64,000 nt of DNA from JBDWFY01 sp039976075 (GTDB lineage Bacteria; Pseudomonadota; Alphaproteobacteria; Rhizobiales; Stappiaceae), in assembly GCA_039976075.1 (NCBI GenBank), contig JBDWFY010000022.1, positions 62,001 through 126,000 on the forward strand, written 5' to 3'. The translations under genes were made by a program, and so were the position numbers. A model generated the notes under the pieces. It saw only the letters and a program-made list of their open reading frames with translations, was not told where the DNA came from and searched no databases. Positions 1-8,927 of the stretch are shown piece after piece. Each line of letters opens with the position of its first letter. Within the stretch, counting starts at the first letter, position 1.

Positions 1-100
1 TGAATTGGCTAAAGAAGCCTTCGGTAAGGACGGTGGTGGCGGTCAGCGCCGTTCCGGACGGGTGCCGCCGACTGGTCACAATGACGGAGAAAACGGGTGA
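1..100 (+). CDS. C-terminal end of SPFH/band-7 (stomatin/paraslipin-like) protein, partial
   Basis: Only the last 32 codons are present, and the gene runs off the left edge. The readable tail begins ELAKEAFGK and continues through a glycine-rich stretch to a TGA at 98-100. I identify it mainly from its neighbour: the stop overlaps the start of an NfeD gene in the arrangement GTGA, and stomatin/paraslipin genes are typically paired with NfeD. Such proteins form membrane-bound oligomers thought to organise membrane microdomains. The part seen contains no diagnostic motif, so the call rests on context. Confidence 0.6.
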   Translation, partial: ELAKEAFGKDGGGGQRRSGRVPPTGHNDGENG

Positions 101-552
101 GCGTAATTGAACGCATTGTTGCTGAGCTCGGACCGTGGACTTGGCATATCGTCGGGCTTTTCCTGCTTGGGCTCGAAATTCTTGCGCCGGGAAGCTTTTT
201 TCTGTGGTTTGGTATTTCAGCGCTGATCGTTGGCACGCTTGCTGTCTTTTTTGACTGGGCCTGGCAGATTAACGCGCTGCTGTTTCTGGCCATCGCGATT
301 GTCTGCCTGATTGTCGGTCGCCACTATATGAAAAAGGCCGCCGCTTCGTCCGAGGATCCGCAGCTGAACATGCGTGGAGCCCGCTACGTAGGACGGGAGT
401 TTGAATTGAGTGAAGGGATTGAGCAGGGGCGTGGCAAGGTCAAGATTGATGACACAATTTGGCGTGTGAGCGGCCCTGATCTGAAAACAGGAAGCCGTGT
501 GCGCGTTGTCAACGTCGAAGGGGCCAACCTGAAAGTGGAACCGGTCGACTGA
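97..552 (+). CDS. NfeD family membrane protein
   Basis: A 151-residue protein of the short NfeD type. The N-terminal half has two to three hydrophobic segments (about residues 14-36, 40-55 and 58-75), with the family-like ILAPGSFFLWFG stretch between them. The C-terminal half (about 90-150) is the soluble OB-fold NfeD domain and ends in NLKVEPVD. It starts with GTG and overlaps the preceding SPFH gene by four bases, so the two are probably translationally coupled and their products interact in the membrane. The long NfeD form carries a ClpP-like serine protease domain, which is absent here. The molecular function of short NfeD proteins is not well established. Confidence 0.85.
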   Translation: MSVIERIVAELGPWTWHIVGLFLLGLEILAPGSFFLWFGISALIVGTLAVFFDWAWQINALLFLAIAIVCLIVGRHYMKKAAASSEDPQLNMRGARYVGREFELSEGIEQGRGKVKIDDTIWRVSGPDLKTGSRVRVVNVEGANLKVEPVD

Positions 553-590
553 CCGGAAATAACGCGTTCGGTGATGCCGGTCGGCCTGGC

Positions 591-1442
591 TTAAGGCTGA
601 TGTCCCAGCGGCAATGGTGGTGCTTCCGCCATCAACAGAATAGATATGCGGCGGTTGGCGGATAAAAACGCGTCATTTGGAAACAACGGTTCGGAGTCAG
701 ACTTGCCGACCACGGAATGTATGCGATCCTGCGGCAATCCATATTCAACAAGAATTTGTCGTGCGGCATTCGCGCGATCTGCAGAGAGTTCCCAGTTCGT
801 ATAGCTGGGATCGACCGAGGACTGGCTTGATGTGGTATGCCCGGTGACTTTCACCCGATTGGGCATGGCACGCAGGACCGGTGCCATCTTCGCCAATATG
901 CGTCTGGTTGTCTGATAGGGATACCGGGAGCCTTCAGGAAACATCGAGCGACCATCCTGATCGACCAGCATGATATTGAGACCATCATCGTTTTCTTCAA
1001 CGATCAGGTTGTTTGAAATCTCTGTGATTTCGGGAAGTTCCTGCCAGGCCTGGCGCAAGGAGGCGGCTGCGCTGGCAAATTGGCGCGGTCGGTCGATGTC
1101 GGTTTTTTCGACATCGTGTGTGTTTGCCTCCGGCCCCTGCTTGCGTTTCTTGTCGTGTCGTTCGGTTGCAAAATCAGTATCCTGATCATGCTCTCGCTGG
1201 GAAACCGATCTCATGTATTCGCGGACAGGAATGCCTTCTATCTCGACAATACCGTTACGACGTGAATCGGTTTTGACACCGAATGCTTCCCGCATCGAGC
1301 CGGCGACAACCTGCAGTTTCTGCTTATCCTGAATGGAAAACGAAATGATGAGCACGAAAAAGCAGACCAGCAGTGACATCAAATCGGCAAAGGTCACAAG
1401 CCATTCTGGCGCGCCTTCACTTACCGGTTTTTTGCGTGCCAC
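591..1442 (-). CDS. MotB/PomB-like protein with OmpA-type peptidoglycan-binding domain
   Basis: A 283-residue stator-type B subunit. Residues 13-37 form a single transmembrane helix beginning EWLVTFADLMSLL, with the ion-carrying aspartate at about Asp20. A long charged linker (about 60-150) follows. The C-terminal OmpA/MotB domain (about 165-275) contains the conserved NWELSADRA and NRRISIL motifs that bind peptidoglycan. It starts with GTG, preceded by GGAGG five bases away. It lies 34 bases downstream of a MotA/PomA-like gene on the same strand, so the pair should form an ion-conducting complex. No flagellar genes are visible in the window, so it could be a flagellar stator or another TolQ/ExbB-like motor. 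Confidence 0.85.
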   Translation of the reverse strand: MARKKPVSEGAPEWLVTFADLMSLLVCFFVLIISFSIQDKQKLQVVAGSMREAFGVKTDSRRNGIVEIEGIPVREYMRSVSQREHDQDTDFATERHDKKRKQGPEANTHDVEKTDIDRPRQFASAAASLRQAWQELPEITEISNNLIVEENDDGLNIMLVDQDGRSMFPEGSRYPYQTTRRILAKMAPVLRAMPNRVKVTGHTTSSQSSVDPSYTNWELSADRANAARQILVEYGLPQDRIHSVVGKSDSEPLFPNDAFLSANRRISILLMAEAPPLPLGHQP

Positions 1443-1476
1443 GGGAACCTCCAGGAACGATATTCACGTTAAAGCG

Positions 1477-2244
1477 TTACGCTGCTTCCACTATATCGTC
1501 CCGCATTTTTTCCGGAAGATAAGCGATCAGCATTTCGCGGATAAGCGCCGGGCTCTTGTTTTCGCGGATTTGCATGACGCCGTCGATCACCAAAGTCTGA
1601 TTGAGGGATTCGACATCAAATTTCGCATCAAGTTTATCGACAAGCGGCAGGCAGACCAGGTTTGATAGCAACGCGCCATAAAGCGTTGTCAGAAGGGCAA
1701 TAGCCATGGAAGGGCCAATGGTGGAAGGATCGTCCATGGTTGCCAACATTTGCACCAGTCCGACCAGCGTACCGATCATGCCAAAAGCAGGGGCTGAGTC
1801 GCCAAGCGCCTTGAAGACCCGCCTTCCTTCCATCAGCCGATCAAGATAGAGATCCCGTTCCCGCTCCATCGCGTCCTTGATGAAGTCAGCATCGTAACCA
1901 TCGGCAACATATTGCACGCCTTTGGCCAAGGTTTTGTCGTCGATATCGACGTTTTCAAGTCCAAGCGGTCCGTTCTTACGCACCAGATCGGAGAGTTCTG
2001 AAATCTTTTCCACCATCTCACGCGGTGCCGTCTTTTTGTGCGTGAAGGCAACTTTGCCACCGACGACAAAGGCGCTCATGATGCCTGAAAGCGGAAACCG
2101 GATGAGAGTTGCCGCCAGACCGCCGCCAAACACGATCATGACAGATGGTGTGTCGATGAACTGCGTAATATCACCGCCAACAAAAATGGCGCCCACGACA
2201 ACGCCGGCGCCGGCAATGATTCCAATGATTGTCGCTAAATCCAT
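1477..2244 (-). CDS. MotA/PomA-like (MotA/TolQ/ExbB family) channel subunit
   Basis: A 255-residue protein whose N-terminus (MDLATIIGIIAGAGVV) and overall pattern resemble the PomA branch of MotA more than enterobacterial MotA. Four hydrophobic segments are visible at about 2-24, 30-52, 150-172 and 182-205. A cytoplasmic loop (about 65-145) is rich in charged residues. The GDSAPAFGMIGTLVGLV segment corresponds to the third membrane helix that lines the channel in this family. It is followed by the MotB/PomB-like gene, and the two probably form one operon and one stator complex. Whether it conducts protons or sodium cannot be told by eye. Confidence 0.85.
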   Translation of the reverse strand: MDLATIIGIIAGAGVVVGAIFVGGDITQFIDTPSVMIVFGGGLAATLIRFPLSGIMSAFVVGGKVAFTHKKTAPREMVEKISELSDLVRKNGPLGLENVDIDDKTLAKGVQYVADGYDADFIKDAMERERDLYLDRLMEGRRVFKALGDSAPAFGMIGTLVGLVQMLATMDDPSTIGPSMAIALLTTLYGALLSNLVCLPLVDKLDAKFDVESLNQTLVIDGVMQIRENKSPALIREMLIAYLPEKMRDDIVEAA

Positions 2245-2416
2245 CAGGGCTCACCAAATGAAACGGAAGCACGCCTCCGTCAATTATGGCGAATTTTAGG
2301 TGGATTATCCCTAATCAAATCCTAAGATTTGTCAGAAAATTCTAATGAAACCTCAGCGTACTGATTGATTAGTGCGATTGCCGGGTTGTGCTGGCTTGAA
2401 TAAACCGCAGCGAATG

Positions 2417-3427
2417 TCAGGCAGTCCCAATACGAAGCAGGTCGTGGAAATGAACGATTCCCACGGGCTTCTTGTCTTCTACGACATAAAGAGCTGTGAT
2501 CTCGGAGCTGTTGATGATTTCCAGCGCGGCCCCGACCAGCATATCCGGCGGTACCGTCTTTGGTGAAGCGCTCATAATTTCTTCTACCGGGCTCGCCAGA
2601 ATATCCGCGGATAGATGACGGCGTAGATCGCCATCCGTAATGATTCCGCACAGATGCCCTGCCGTATCAAGAATTCCAACACAGCCAAATCCCTTTTGGG
2701 AAATAAGGACGATGGCTTCGCGCACCAGGGTTCCCGCTGGTGCGGTAGGCACAGCGCCTCCCACATGCATGATATCCCGGACATATTGCAAGCTGGCACC
2801 CAGGCGACCGCCTGGATGAAATTTTTTGAAATCCGCCGCCGAAAATCCCCGCGCCTCCAAAAGCGCAAGGGCGAGACAATCACCCAGTGACATTTGCAGG
2901 ATCGTCGACGTTGTAGGAGCGAGACCATGCGGACAGGCTTCCGTTATGCGTGGCACTAACAAAACGATGTCTGCGGCTTGTGCCAGAGCGCTCTCCCTTC
3001 CTGCGGTCATTGCAATAAGCGGAACTCGGAAGCGTCTGGAGTAGGCAATTGTGGAGGCGAGTTCCTGCGTCTCGCCGGACCATGAGAGAGCAATCACCGC
3101 ATCATCAGGTGTGATCATCCCCAAATCGCCATGACTTGCTTCGCCGGCATGAACAAAAAAGGCCGGCGTTCCTGTCGACGCCAAGGTGGCAGCTATTTTC
3201 TTTGCAACATGGCCACTTTTGCCGATGCCGGTCACAATGAGCCGCCCTTTCAATGCGCGAATCACTTCGATCGCTTCACAAAAGGGGCCGCTCAGACCGT
3301 TTCCCAGAGCCTGTTTCAGTTGATTGAGGCCGTCGATTTCGACATCTAGCGTGCGCGCGCAAGATTGTAGCCACTGTCGTGTTTCTTCTTCGCCGGCGCT
3401 CGGCTTAGTGGCCACAGCATTGCTCAT
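2417..3427 (-). CDS. kdsD: Arabinose-5-phosphate isomerase (KpsF/GutQ/KdsD family)
   Basis: The protein interconverts ribulose 5-phosphate and arabinose 5-phosphate, the first committed precursor of KDO in lipopolysaccharide. It has 336 residues in the family's standard layout. A SIS sugar-isomerase domain (about 35-185) contains GKSGHVAKKIA, HAGEASHGDLGM and SWSGET. Two CBS domains follow (about 205-265 and 275-336). I chose the ATG at 3427 because AGGAAAG lies just upstream; a TTG eight codons earlier is less likely. The gene stands alone, with the MotA-like gene 172 bases downstream on the same strand and a divergent outer-membrane gene upstream. Confidence 0.9.
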   Translation of the reverse strand: MSNAVATKPSAGEEETRQWLQSCARTLDVEIDGLNQLKQALGNGLSGPFCEAIEVIRALKGRLIVTGIGKSGHVAKKIAATLASTGTPAFFVHAGEASHGDLGMITPDDAVIALSWSGETQELASTIAYSRRFRVPLIAMTAGRESALAQAADIVLLVPRITEACPHGLAPTTSTILQMSLGDCLALALLEARGFSAADFKKFHPGGRLGASLQYVRDIMHVGGAVPTAPAGTLVREAIVLISQKGFGCVGILDTAGHLCGIITDGDLRRHLSADILASPVEEIMSASPKTVPPDMLVGAALEIINSSEITALYVVEDKKPVGIVHFHDLLRIGTA

Positions 3428-3724
3428 TTCAACATTCTTTCCTGTACGCAATCTGATGGGTTAGCACCGAAGGAAGGACACACTCATGCTTTCCCTGGGT
3501 CGGTTTCGAAAATCTCTTTTGCAGCATGGTATCTTTCACGACCGTAGCAGAGGTCTCTAAAATCACGTCCGGTTTGCTATTAATATTGTGTCAGAACAAG
3601 GGCATTTCCGCGATAGCCAATATATGCGGCTGTGGAGAAACCATGCATTAACCATCCTCCTTTACTGTTTGGAAAGCGAACGGAACCGCTGCGCGGCGCA
3701 GCTTTGCCTTTCAGACCGGCGAAA

Positions 3725-5197
3725 ATGTTAGTACGTATCTGGTATTGTGTATTGTTTATCCTGGCATTTGCAGGCTTCGCTCAGGCGCAGCAGGCCGATC
3801 CGGTATTTAGTATCCGCGGCAGCCTTGATGGCGAAGCCGACGAACTTGCCCCGCAATCAATCGTGCCAATACCGGAAACGACGACCGTTCAGACACTTCC
3901 TGTTGAAGAAGTTGGACAGGAGGCGAGCGGCCGCGAACGGGCACAGCAAGGAGCAAGGCGTAGCGCTGAACCCATTCAGGCTCTGACCCGCACGGGTGCA
4001 CCGGTTTTCAGACGCACCTTGCAATCTGAAGTCGATAACGGTGTGTTCGGCGGCGAGACTGACCTGGATAGACCCACCGGCCTGCGTGTTGGGAACTTCG
4101 AAATATTTCCCGAACTGAGAACGGGCGGTGGCTGGACCAACAATGTACAGGGTGTCGCCGGAGGCGATGGTGGCAGTTTCTACAGGATTGCGCCGTCCGT
4201 AAGAGCCGTTTCTGACTGGTCACGGCACCAGCTAAGCCTGTCTCTGCGCGGAAGCTATCAGGGATTTCCTGAAAATCAGGATGACAACGACCTGATCATT
4301 GGTGGCGACCTTGCTGTCCGACTGGATCTCAATGATTTTACCATTGCAGATATCGCCGTCGCGTATGAGGGCTCTCCCGAAAGCCGATCCAGCTTCGAAG
4401 TCGATCAAAGTGACATTACAACGCCATTTGCGCACGATATTGCAGCTAACGCGGCACTTACCCGCGAAATTGGGCTGATCGATGCAACGTTGCGCGGCGG
4501 TGTCGATCGCAGTTTTTTCACCGGCGGCGAAACGTCCTCGGGTTCGTCGATCGACAATCAGGGACGTAACAATACTGTTCTGCTCGGCACGGCCAGACTG
4601 CGGTACGGAAGAGATGCGATTTTATCGCCATTCGCCGAAGTGACAGCTCTTACACGACTGTTTGATCAAGGATGTGATGACAACAGTTGCCAGGATCGCA
4701 ACGCGCCAGGTTATGCGCTGCGCGGCGGACTAGTGATAGATCGGGGCGCAAAACTTACCGGCGAACTTGGTGTGGGCTGGCGCAGTGAACATCCCGAAGC
4801 ATCCGATCTAGATCCACTCCAGGGAGTTACCCTTGATGGTTCCCTGATCTGGTCACCCAGCCGCCTCACGACGGTCAGTCTGACCGGAACCACAGACTTT
4901 GACAGCACAACGATCACCGATTCATCGGGATCGATCCTTTATAGCGGCGGCATGACGGTTCAGCATTCTCTCACGCGCAATATCGCGCTTGACAGCACAA
5001 ACGAGATTTCCTGGCGCGACTATCAGGGGATCGATCAGAAGGAAATGGATGCGTCAACGTCTGTGGGTCTCACCTGGGCGTTTGCGCGCTACATGGCGCT
5101 GGAGACCCGGTATACGCATCGCTGGTTCAATGGCAGCGATGCTGACGATGCATTTCAGTCGGATACGATTGAAGCAGGAGTGCGGATTCGGCGCTAG
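3725..5197 (+). CDS. Outer-membrane beta-barrel protein (rhizobial COG5338-like)
   Basis: A 490-residue exported protein. The chosen ATG opens a clear signal peptide (MLVRIWYCVLFILAFAGFAQ followed by AQ), with cleavage near residue 23. After a low-complexity, proline- and glutamate-containing linker of about 110 residues, the remainder (from about 120) shows alternating polar/aromatic strands typical of a beta barrel and ends in an aromatic/arginine strand (EAGVRIRR). Surface loops are acidic. It resembles a family of uncharacterised rhizobial outer-membrane proteins, and I cannot name a substrate. A GTG 31 codons upstream is an alternative start but would place the signal peptide internally. 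The gene is divergent from kdsD. Confidence 0.7.
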   Translation: MLVRIWYCVLFILAFAGFAQAQQADPVFSIRGSLDGEADELAPQSIVPIPETTTVQTLPVEEVGQEASGRERAQQGARRSAEPIQALTRTGAPVFRRTLQSEVDNGVFGGETDLDRPTGLRVGNFEIFPELRTGGGWTNNVQGVAGGDGGSFYRIAPSVRAVSDWSRHQLSLSLRGSYQGFPENQDDNDLIIGGDLAVRLDLNDFTIADIAVAYEGSPESRSSFEVDQSDITTPFAHDIAANAALTREIGLIDATLRGGVDRSFFTGGETSSGSSIDNQGRNNTVLLGTARLRYGRDAILSPFAEVTALTRLFDQGCDDNSCQDRNAPGYALRGGLVIDRGAKLTGELGVGWRSEHPEASDLDPLQGVTLDGSLIWSPSRLTTVSLTGTTDFDSTTITDSSGSILYSGGMTVQHSLTRNIALDSTNEISWRDYQGIDQKEMDASTSVGLTWAFARYMALETRYTHRWFNGSDADDAFQSDTIEAGVRIRR

Positions 5198-5290
5198 TTG
5201 GTGCAATCCGGCAAGGTGGGTTTGGGCAAATTGTGAAGCCCTACAGGTAATTCGGTTGATGGCAAAACCGGCAGTATGAGGTAGAGTATT

Positions 5291-6547
5291 ATGATCGCAA
5301 ATGTAAATTGGCGCACATCAATGATCCGAAAGCACTGTAATCCGAGCCGTCGGGGAAAAGCCGCCGCGCTGTCGCTGTTGCTAACACTGACAACAGGTAC
5401 AGCCGTTTTTGCCGATGCACGGTTCGATAAATGGGTACATGGATTTTGGCCCCAGGCAAAACAGGCCGGAATTTCCGTCTCTCTTTACAATGACGCGTTT
5501 CGTGGTTTGAAGCCTGATCCGCACGTTTTGAAACTTGCGGAAAAACAACCCGAATTCGTCACACCGATCTGGGACTATGTGGAAAAGCGTGTTTCCAAGA
5601 CGCGCATTGAAAATGGTCAGGAAAAACTCAAGGAATGGAATCGGTGGATAGCTCGGATAGAGCGGACATATGGCGTTGATCGTCATATTTTCGTTTCCAT
5701 CTGGGGGCTGGAAACAGCCTACGGCGCAGTGCTGCAGAACAAAAAAATCGTGCGCAACAACATCCGTTCCCTTTCGACATTGGCCTATGGTGATCGGCGC
5801 CGGGGAAAGTACGCGAAGCGCCAGTTGATCGAGACGTTGAAAATCGTCCAAAATGGCGAAGTTGCCCTCAGTGATATGACCGGATCGTGGGCAGGTGCGA
5901 TGGGCCACACGCAGTTCATTCCCACCACGTATCAGGCTTATGCTGTTGATATTGACGGCGATGGACGGCGCAATGTCTGGACATCTGTGCCGGATGCACT
6001 GGCCTCTGCAGCCGCCTATTTAAAAGCATCAGGATGGGAAGCAGGCAAGACCTGGGGGTATGAAGTTAAACTGCCCCGGGGATTTAACTATAGTCACGCC
6101 GACAGCAAGAAAAAGCGTCCCCTGTCGGAGTGGGCGAAGCTCGGAATCAAGCGTGCAGGCGGTAAAGCATTTCCACGACCATCAGACATGGGTCGTTTGT
6201 ATCTGCCGGCGGGAGCGCGGGGTCCGGCATTTGTGATGCTGAAGAACTTTGATGTTATCAAGCGCTACAACAACTCCAATGCCTATGCACTGGCAGTCGG
6301 TCACCTGGCGGATCGCCTACGGGGCGGGGGCACGTTTGCAACTAATTGGTCCAAGGATTACCGCCCGCTGTCGCGCAAACAGATCAAACAGCTGCAATCC
6401 AGACTGAACCAGCGTGGCTACAAAGCGGGAACGGTCGACGGAAAAGCCGGACCGGGAACCCGGGGCGCGATCCGCGCATTTCAACGATCAGCAGGGCTTG
6501 TGCCCGATGGTCAACCCGCTGTGGATGTGTTGCAGCGGCTCAACTGA
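5291..6547 (+). CDS. Lytic murein transglycosylase (MltB/SLT_2 family) with peptidoglycan-binding domain
   Basis: A 418-residue periplasmic enzyme that cleaves the MurNAc-GlcNAc bond of peptidoglycan and leaves 1,6-anhydro ends. The start is supported by GAGG nine bases upstream. A signal peptide covers about residues 20-41. The SLT_2 catalytic domain (about 45-340) has the catalytic glutamate at about Glu141 in WGLETAYG, followed by GAMGHTQFIPTTY. A C-terminal peptidoglycan-binding domain (about 355-416) carries the RGYKAGTVDGKAGPGTRGAI pattern. There is no lipobox, so it is a soluble periplasmic form rather than an MltB lipoprotein. Close relatives are common in rhizobia. Confidence 0.9.
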   Translation: MIANVNWRTSMIRKHCNPSRRGKAAALSLLLTLTTGTAVFADARFDKWVHGFWPQAKQAGISVSLYNDAFRGLKPDPHVLKLAEKQPEFVTPIWDYVEKRVSKTRIENGQEKLKEWNRWIARIERTYGVDRHIFVSIWGLETAYGAVLQNKKIVRNNIRSLSTLAYGDRRRGKYAKRQLIETLKIVQNGEVALSDMTGSWAGAMGHTQFIPTTYQAYAVDIDGDGRRNVWTSVPDALASAAAYLKASGWEAGKTWGYEVKLPRGFNYSHADSKKKRPLSEWAKLGIKRAGGKAFPRPSDMGRLYLPAGARGPAFVMLKNFDVIKRYNNSNAYALAVGHLADRLRGGGTFATNWSKDYRPLSRKQIKQLQSRLNQRGYKAGTVDGKAGPGTRGAIRAFQRSAGLVPDGQPAVDVLQRLN

Positions 6548-6590
6548 TCATAAAACCAGGCCACCTTTGGCCTGCAGCTCGATCATCTCA

Positions 6591-6624
6591 ATGGGCGGAT
6601 CTTCGGATGCGCCCATGTTTGTTT
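6591..6624 (+). terminator. Candidate transcription terminator after the lytic transglycosylase
   Basis: ATGGGCG (6591-6597) pairs with CGCCCAT (6610-6616), and the stem is followed by a short T-rich run (GTTTGTTT). A second 7-bp hairpin, CAGGCCA/TGGCCTG, lies about 30 bases earlier without a T tract. Both are between a gene end and the next gene on the same strand. Confidence 0.45.
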
Positions 6625-6826
6625 AGCAAAATATTGTTCATTCACTGCGCAGTCAGATCAGGCTCAATATGCCAAGACCGTTTGTATTCGGTCCGCGTTC
6701 GCCCTAAAATGAAATGAGTAGATGCTGAAATGCGTGTACTTAAATCGGCTTGGTTTCGCCTTCTGACTGGCAAGTGCGTTGGGTCATTTGCATAAATTGA
6801 CTTTGTTGAATGGGATCACTGCTCAA

Positions 6827-7966
6827 ATGCGTGTTTTTACCGCTTCGATCTTGTTGTGTTTCTGTCTAATCATCGGCGGATCTCTTCTGGGCCATTCAGG
6901 AAATTTAGTCGGGACGCAAAGCGCACAGGCGCAGGGTCTGGATTTTAATCCGCTCAAACCGGTATTCCGACTTTTTAAACGCCGTGGCCGGGAACAAGCA
7001 CGACCGCCTGCGGATCTTCGTGGACAAAAGCCTTCCCGCCGCTTGAAGCGGCAGGGAAAGCGATCTGGCTCTGCAAAGACCAGAAAAGCCAGAGCACCGA
7101 AAATAGAAGAATTGCCCAAAGACCCTGATGCGCGCAAAGTGCTGATCGTTGGCGATACTCTGGCGGACGGGCTGTATAATGGCCTGAAGACGACTTTTGC
7201 CAAAACGCCGAATATCGTTGTGTCGAAGCTGACGAAGGCGTCCTATGGCCTGTCCAAACCACTTGAGCCGGATTGGCCGACTCGGCTAGAAACACGGATG
7301 ACTGAAGATGAACCCGATTTGGTCGTGATCATGCTTGGTGCGCGGGACAGGCGGTCAATTGAGGGTCCAAATGGACGTGCTGAATTTCGCAGCGACGCGT
7401 GGCGGAAGGCCTATCGGTTCGAGACGGCACGCATGGTGGCTGCTGTGCGCAATTTGCGTAAGCCGTTGATCTGGATCGGTCTGGCACCGGCTCCGGGACC
7501 ACAACGGACGGCCGACTTTCTGACATTCAATGAAATCTATGCCAACCAGGCCAATCCCGCCGGTGGTGAATTTCTGGATATCTGGGAATTGTTTCTCGGA
7601 GAAGACGGCAAATATGCCAGTCATGGCGCGGATCTTGAAGGAAACCGCACGCAACTCAGAGCGTCTGACGGCATCTATTTTACCAATGCAGGCTATCGCA
7701 AACTCGCCTATTTCGTTGAGCGTCGGATTGCATCGATCCTTGGAGATGGCCCGACGGCCGAGGAACTTAATAATTCGGGGGATCCTGATTTTCTTCTACT
7801 GACCGGCATCAACAGCCAGCCTGGAGAGGTGCTGGCAGGAGCTCTGGACGAAGAAGAGGAAGTCGCCTCTGCAGATTCATTACGCTATAAGTTGATGATT
7901 AAGGGTGAAGCGCTGCCTCGTGTTGCCGGAAGGGCAGACGATTATTCCTGGTCTGCGCGCAATTAA
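6827..7966 (+). CDS. DUF459/SGNH-hydrolase-fold exported protein, catalytic residues apparently substituted
   Basis: A 379-residue protein. The ATG at 6827 opens a signal peptide (residues 1-35). A very basic linker (about 48-92) precedes the SGNH-like domain (about 103-310). In block I the usual Gly-Asp-Ser is GDT (Thr at about 111). Block III, usually LGxND, reads LGARD. The C-terminal motif that normally reads DGIHFT is DGIYFT. So the nucleophilic serine and the catalytic histidine both appear replaced. DUF459 proteins are common in rhizobia next to peptidoglycan or envelope genes, as here beside a lytic transglycosylase. I infer a non-catalytic, possibly sugar-binding or scaffold role. 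The start is uncertain; a TTG at 6779 is also open. Confidence 0.75.
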   Translation: MRVFTASILLCFCLIIGGSLLGHSGNLVGTQSAQAQGLDFNPLKPVFRLFKRRGREQARPPADLRGQKPSRRLKRQGKRSGSAKTRKARAPKIEELPKDPDARKVLIVGDTLADGLYNGLKTTFAKTPNIVVSKLTKASYGLSKPLEPDWPTRLETRMTEDEPDLVVIMLGARDRRSIEGPNGRAEFRSDAWRKAYRFETARMVAAVRNLRKPLIWIGLAPAPGPQRTADFLTFNEIYANQANPAGGEFLDIWELFLGEDGKYASHGADLEGNRTQLRASDGIYFTNAGYRKLAYFVERRIASILGDGPTAEELNNSGDPDFLLLTGINSQPGEVLAGALDEEEEVASADSLRYKLMIKGEALPRVAGRADDYSWSARN

Positions 7967-8009
7967 GAGGACGGCTTCGCCGGAAAGCCACAAACATGCG
8001 ATTGTGCAA

Positions 8010-8927
8010 TCAATTGCGCTGTGTCGTGGATTCGGATGCCGGTTGGGCATCGTCAGGCGCGTCGGCATGAAATTTATCCTGACGGCTGTCGCCAAATAGA
8101 TGGCGGTTTTCAAGAAAACTTCGTTGTTGACGATAGAAATCCAGCAGGAAATCCCATTCCTCAACCGGTGCGACTTTGTCGGTGTAGCCAATTTTGCGAA
8201 TGATGGTGCGGGTCACATCGCGCACCCGTGTATGCTGGTCCGGTGAATTTGGCGGCGTGCGTAAAATGGTCTCCAGTGTCTGCAACTCATATCGACCATA
8301 GATTTCCAGATGTTCCGGGTTGAAAACATACTGCCTATTGAGCGGGCGGACAGCGTTAGCAAGGTCGGGCAACAAGATCGCCTTAGGCATTTCCACCACG
8401 ATCGTGTCGGCGATCATATCGCCAAGTCGTTGTTTTTTGCGATTGACGAATGGCACGATCAGGACGAGGACCATCCAGACAGCCATGAAAGACCCGGTCC
8501 AGGTCGCCAGGTCATCAGCTGCGAATAGTGTTGTGATTGGCAGGAATACTTCCACTTCTTTCATCAGGTTCCGAGCAACAATCTGATGCGGTGTCAGGCG
8601 CCTGCCAGTTGCGCTGATGACGCGAATTTGTGTGATTTTCTTGCCCAGTGTTCGACCGTTCCATACCAGTTCAGCGAAGATGTAGTAGGGAATCCGAATA
8701 AAGAACGTCAGAAGAAAAAATAGAGCAAGCAGCGCGCTGCCACCTAGCAGTCCGGTCCATGCCAACAGCAGGACTAAGACCGTTGCGCCACCATAGGTGA
8801 TGAGAACATCGAGAATTTGCGCGCCCAAACGGGATCCCAGTGACGACAGATCAAAGGTAATGGGCACGCCTTCCGGCGGAATAAAGTTTTGCAGGCGTCT
8901 TTTGTTGCTGCGCCTTGTGCTGCTCAT
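8010..8927 (-). CDS. RDD family membrane protein
   Basis: A 305-residue protein, last gene of the MoxR operon. The start ATG at 8927 overlaps the stop of the preceding gene in the arrangement ATGA. An RDD domain (about residues 22-175) holds three to four membrane segments, with the family's GSRLGAQILDVLI and WNGRTLGKKITQIRV signatures. The C-terminal 120 residues are soluble and charged and end in a disordered tail. RDD proteins are poorly understood; some are proposed to be sodium/proton antiporters or transport accessories. Its position in an operon with MoxR, DUF58 and SpoIIM-like genes suggests an envelope-assembly or stress role. Confidence 0.85.
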   Translation of the reverse strand: MSSTRRSNKRRLQNFIPPEGVPITFDLSSLGSRLGAQILDVLITYGGATVLVLLLAWTGLLGGSALLALFFLLTFFIRIPYYIFAELVWNGRTLGKKITQIRVISATGRRLTPHQIVARNLMKEVEVFLPITTLFAADDLATWTGSFMAVWMVLVLIVPFVNRKKQRLGDMIADTIVVEMPKAILLPDLANAVRPLNRQYVFNPEHLEIYGRYELQTLETILRTPPNSPDQHTRVRDVTRTIIRKIGYTDKVAPVEEWDFLLDFYRQQRSFLENRHLFGDSRQDKFHADAPDDAQPASESTTQRN

